DNA of 64,000 nt from Fontisphaera persica. GTDB taxonomy: Bacteria; Verrucomicrobiota; Verrucomicrobiia; Limisphaerales; Fontisphaeraceae. The first letter of the stretch is position 1; every line of letters starts with the position of its first letter. Below are positions 62,901 through 64,000 of the stretch, piece after piece. The stretch spans positions 3,038,001-3,102,000 of the forward strand of contig NZ_CP116615.1 in assembly GCF_024832785.1 (NCBI RefSeq). Direction: 5' to 3'. The notes beneath the pieces are model-generated. The model did not search any database, was not told the DNA's origin, and was given only the letters and a program-made list of their open reading frames with translations. Both the position numbers and the translations under genes were made by a program.

Positions 62901-64000
62901 GCTCCACGTGTTATTGACCAGGGCGCGGGCCTTGACCCGGACACTGCCGGTCAGCGGAATGGGGCCGCTGTACGCCAACGCTGTCGGCGCCACCGCGCCG
63001 CCCACCAGGCGCGGGTCGCTGCCGTCCAGGGTGTAATACACCGCCCCGCTGGGATTGTTCAGGCTGATGGCCAGCGGGAAGCCGTTGGTCACATAACCTC
63101 CATGCCGGTTAAAGCTGGGCGCATTGACCGAGGGATACAAACCATCGGCGCGGAGCTGCGCCAACACCGTCTCCGCCCGGGTGGGGAAGATGTTGGCCGG
63201 CACCGCATTGACGGCGCTGACCCACTCGGTTTCCCCGTAGGGCGGCTCACGCGGCGCGGCATCTCCCCACCGCGCCGAGTAGGCGCGAATGGCCTTGGTG
63301 ATTTGATTGGCCTTCTTCCACCAGCGATTCGTGCAGGCGGAAAATGTGAGCGCGCCGCCGTTGAAGAAATGCTTCTGCACATGGTCGGCAAAGCGCAACC
63401 GGTATTCCGGATTGTTCATCAAATCCTCGTGCAGGTACTGCGGATTGGAATAAGTGAAGTTGCCCACATTGGAGCCGCTGATGCCACTCCATGGCCCCGT
63501 GCGGTCCACCTGCCAGCTCGGCGCGCCCAGGGTGTGCTCGCAGTCGCTGTTGAAGAAAATCCAGCCCCTTTCGGGGTTGTTCCGGTTCCGCATGGCAAAC
63601 CAGTTATTGGGCCGGGTGTTGGAAAGGAAGGCGGACAACGTGGCGTCGCCATCGCCGGAGTAAAAAATGCCAATCATGTAATCAATCAGATTGTCCACAT
63701 CCAGCATCACCGGCAGCGCCGGGTCGCGCGTGCCATCCGGCTTGCGTCCCAGAATGCGGAAGTAATTGGAGTTGGAGGGATTCCCCGGCACCGAGCGCAC
63801 CATCACCCAGAGATTGCTCCAGGCGCTTATGTTGCCATCGGTCACCTCGGTCACAAAGTTGCCCACGTGATTGGCGCACTTGACCACATCGTAATCCTCC
63901 TTCCGGCCGCCCAGATAAATCTCGCCATAAGAAGCCTCGGGGCGTTCATCAGTCTCATACAGCCCCCAATACTGGCCGTTGAGATAAAGATGGTAATAGC
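59934..64000 (-). CDS. Giant exported CotH/lamin-tail/Ig-domain protein (5' end beyond window)
   Basis: About 1355 residues visible; the frame is open to 63998. It enters inside a CotH-kinase-like domain (LNGQYWGLYETDERP just before the visible Cys-rich part, then FSACTNRWWKKANQ), followed by a chitobiase-like beta domain (GAVYYTLDGSDPRL), three lamin-tail domains (LRVTELMYHPAPP...EYVELRNVG; VVVNEVLAHPAA; VVIAEIMYRPPD), four Ig-like domains (QPQSQTVVEEATVTFAVAASG, QPPLGTNVLVGGNVTLSVTASS and two more), a Ca-binding-like DGDGDSLPDDWE...DDDPDGDGRTNYEEYLSGTHP segment, and a C-terminal cap ending IYYRIKAWRPTP. Such proteins are typical of Verrucomicrobiota and are thought to be on the cell surface. 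Catalytic status of the CotH part cannot be judged. Confidence 0.88.
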   Translation of the reverse strand, partial: YYHLYLNGQYWGLYETDERPEASYGEIYLGGRKEDYDVVKCANHVGNFVTEVTDGNISAWSNLWVMVRSVPGNPSNSNYFRILGRKPDGTRDPALPVMLDVDNLIDYMIGIFYSGDGDATLSAFLSNTRPNNWFAMRNRNNPERGWIFFNSDCEHTLGAPSWQVDRTGPWSGISGSNVGNFTYSNPQYLHEDLMNNPEYRLRFADHVQKHFFNGGALTFSACTNRWWKKANQITKAIRAYSARWGDAAPREPPYGETEWVSAVNAVPANIFPTRAETVLAQLRADGLYPSVNAPSFNRHGGYVTNGFPLAISLNNPSGAVYYTLDGSDPRLVGGAVAPTALAYSGPIPLTGSVRVKARALVNNTWSALLEADFLTPELPALRVTELMYHPAPPTAAELAAGFADKDLFEYVELRNVGTQTVALAGVRFIEGITFQFADGTLAPGERVVIVRDRAAFALRYGTNLPVAGVYVGQLSNAGETLHLVDAAGRTLLRFAYGDGWYPITDGYGFSLVVVDENAPASLWDNHANWRASGAFNGNPCSANVAPPLFPAVVVNEVLAHPAAGQVRAVELANVGATPADISGWWLTDDLGQPFKYQFPPGTVIPAGGYFVLNEGEFLAAAGNLTWSGSGGEVALFAADAQGRLTGYFHGFNFRGTEAGVTVGRHVTSTGAEHFVRQARPTLGEANAGPAVGPVVIAEIMYRPPDIGTNDNSREEYLVLANLTTNAVPLFDPASPTNTWRISGGVDFVFPTNLWLPPTGRLMVVNFNPQNNPEELAVFRQKYGVHQEIPIYGAFLGKLDNSGEDVELKAPVEFATGFWGEVMLEQVSYRDNAPWPGGADGFGASLQRMDLRAYANDPAHWRAAWPAVAGGGVAGAAPVFTQQPQSQTVVEEATVTFAVAASGDGPIIYYWRHKGTLIATNTTGILTLTNVTLAQQGNYSVGAANAYGVAVSEAAALAVLSLPAIVQPPLGTNVLVGGNVTLSVTASSPWPLAYQWQKDGVDIPGATSATLSLTNVQIAHEGAYRVRVTDMVGTRLSAAAWVQPMRRVTTVQGIPATLTVTAGVDIVFAPVFSGYPPPFYYQFQRVPVILENRVSEVTNPVFLVPNIQITNAGIYRIIATNLAGSGASLFCNVTVLSWPLITNQPASRTAPAGTNVTLTAGVAGTAPLGFQWYNVLGEPIPWARTNSLTLTNLQAGINDGGYYLVITNAYGAATTAVAVITVGRPDGDGDSLPDDWEARYGLGSGPGQGRDDDPDGDGRTNYEEYLSGTHPLDARSVLKVEGFAMDSTQGAVLRFTAQPEIAYVVEYLSPLGPGPWTVWTNLPAQSATNTVLLIDPTARTTPQIYYRIKAWRPTP

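Overview
The window reads as ordinary chromosome from a free-living, high-GC member of the Verrucomicrobiota (probably the Limisphaerales/Pedosphaera side of the phylum; this placement is inferred from gene content, not from a search). The clues are a PUR-family nucleic-acid-binding protein, several very large secreted proteins with CotH, lamin-tail, Ig-like and lectin-like modules, a sulfatase, GH78 and GH5-like enzymes, XylR-type regulators, PQQ-propeller proteins and a c-di-AMP synthase gene beside folP. Most start codons I inspected lack a recognisable Shine-Dalgarno sequence. I see no phage, IS element, CRISPR array or tRNA gene.

Layout. 1-6027 (minus): a compact housekeeping run prfB-trpC-nadE-folP-cdaA-cdaR-like-glmM, with prfB carrying the classic programmed +1 frameshift. 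6159-7944: a sugar/H+ symporter (plus) facing a complete tmRNA gene (minus) with its own terminator. 8061-20502 (plus): a 2154-residue secreted M11-like metalloprotease with five tandem ~265-residue modules, ruvB, a 1207-residue soluble PAS/GAF histidine kinase and a XylR-type regulator whose 3' end overlaps an arylsulfatase-family gene (minus). 22202-26089: PUR-family protein, then rsfS, nadD and cstA (minus). 26315-30569: SCO protein and DUF420 protein (copper/cytochrome oxidase assembly) convergent with a hybrid histidine kinase whose extracytoplasmic sensor looks like a chain of OB-fold-like units. 30791-35719 (minus): miaB, typA/bipA, and a three-gene overlapping ECF-sigma cassette. 35842-43782: a DUF4412-like exported protein, a solitary homodimeric pyruvate dehydrogenase E1 (aceE), a six-repeat secreted protein (minus) and a URO-D family methyltransferase. 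43800-50530: cinA, a 4Fe-4S ferredoxin, a PQQ propeller with a decayed methyltransferase-like N-terminus, a GH5-like hydrolase and a C4 zinc-ribbon protein. 50585-57193: a rhamnose block (AraC-type regulator divergent from rhaA, rhaT and a GH78 rhamnosidase), without visible kinase or aldolase genes. 57823-64000: a 2Fe-2S ferredoxin, a YbjN-like protein, an SGNH hydrolase and a partial CotH/lamin-tail/Ig protein running off the end.

How the genes work together. The lifestyle suggested is aerobic scavenging of plant or algal polysaccharide: exported hydrolases and binding proteins outside, sugar symporters in the membrane, and large multi-input kinases plus XylR/AraC regulators sensing supply. 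The most interesting signal is not one gene. Three otherwise unrelated giant exported proteins (14340-14522, 39493-39675 and 59937-60134) end in the same kind of ~60-residue C-terminal cap, a candidate lineage-specific sorting or anchoring domain.
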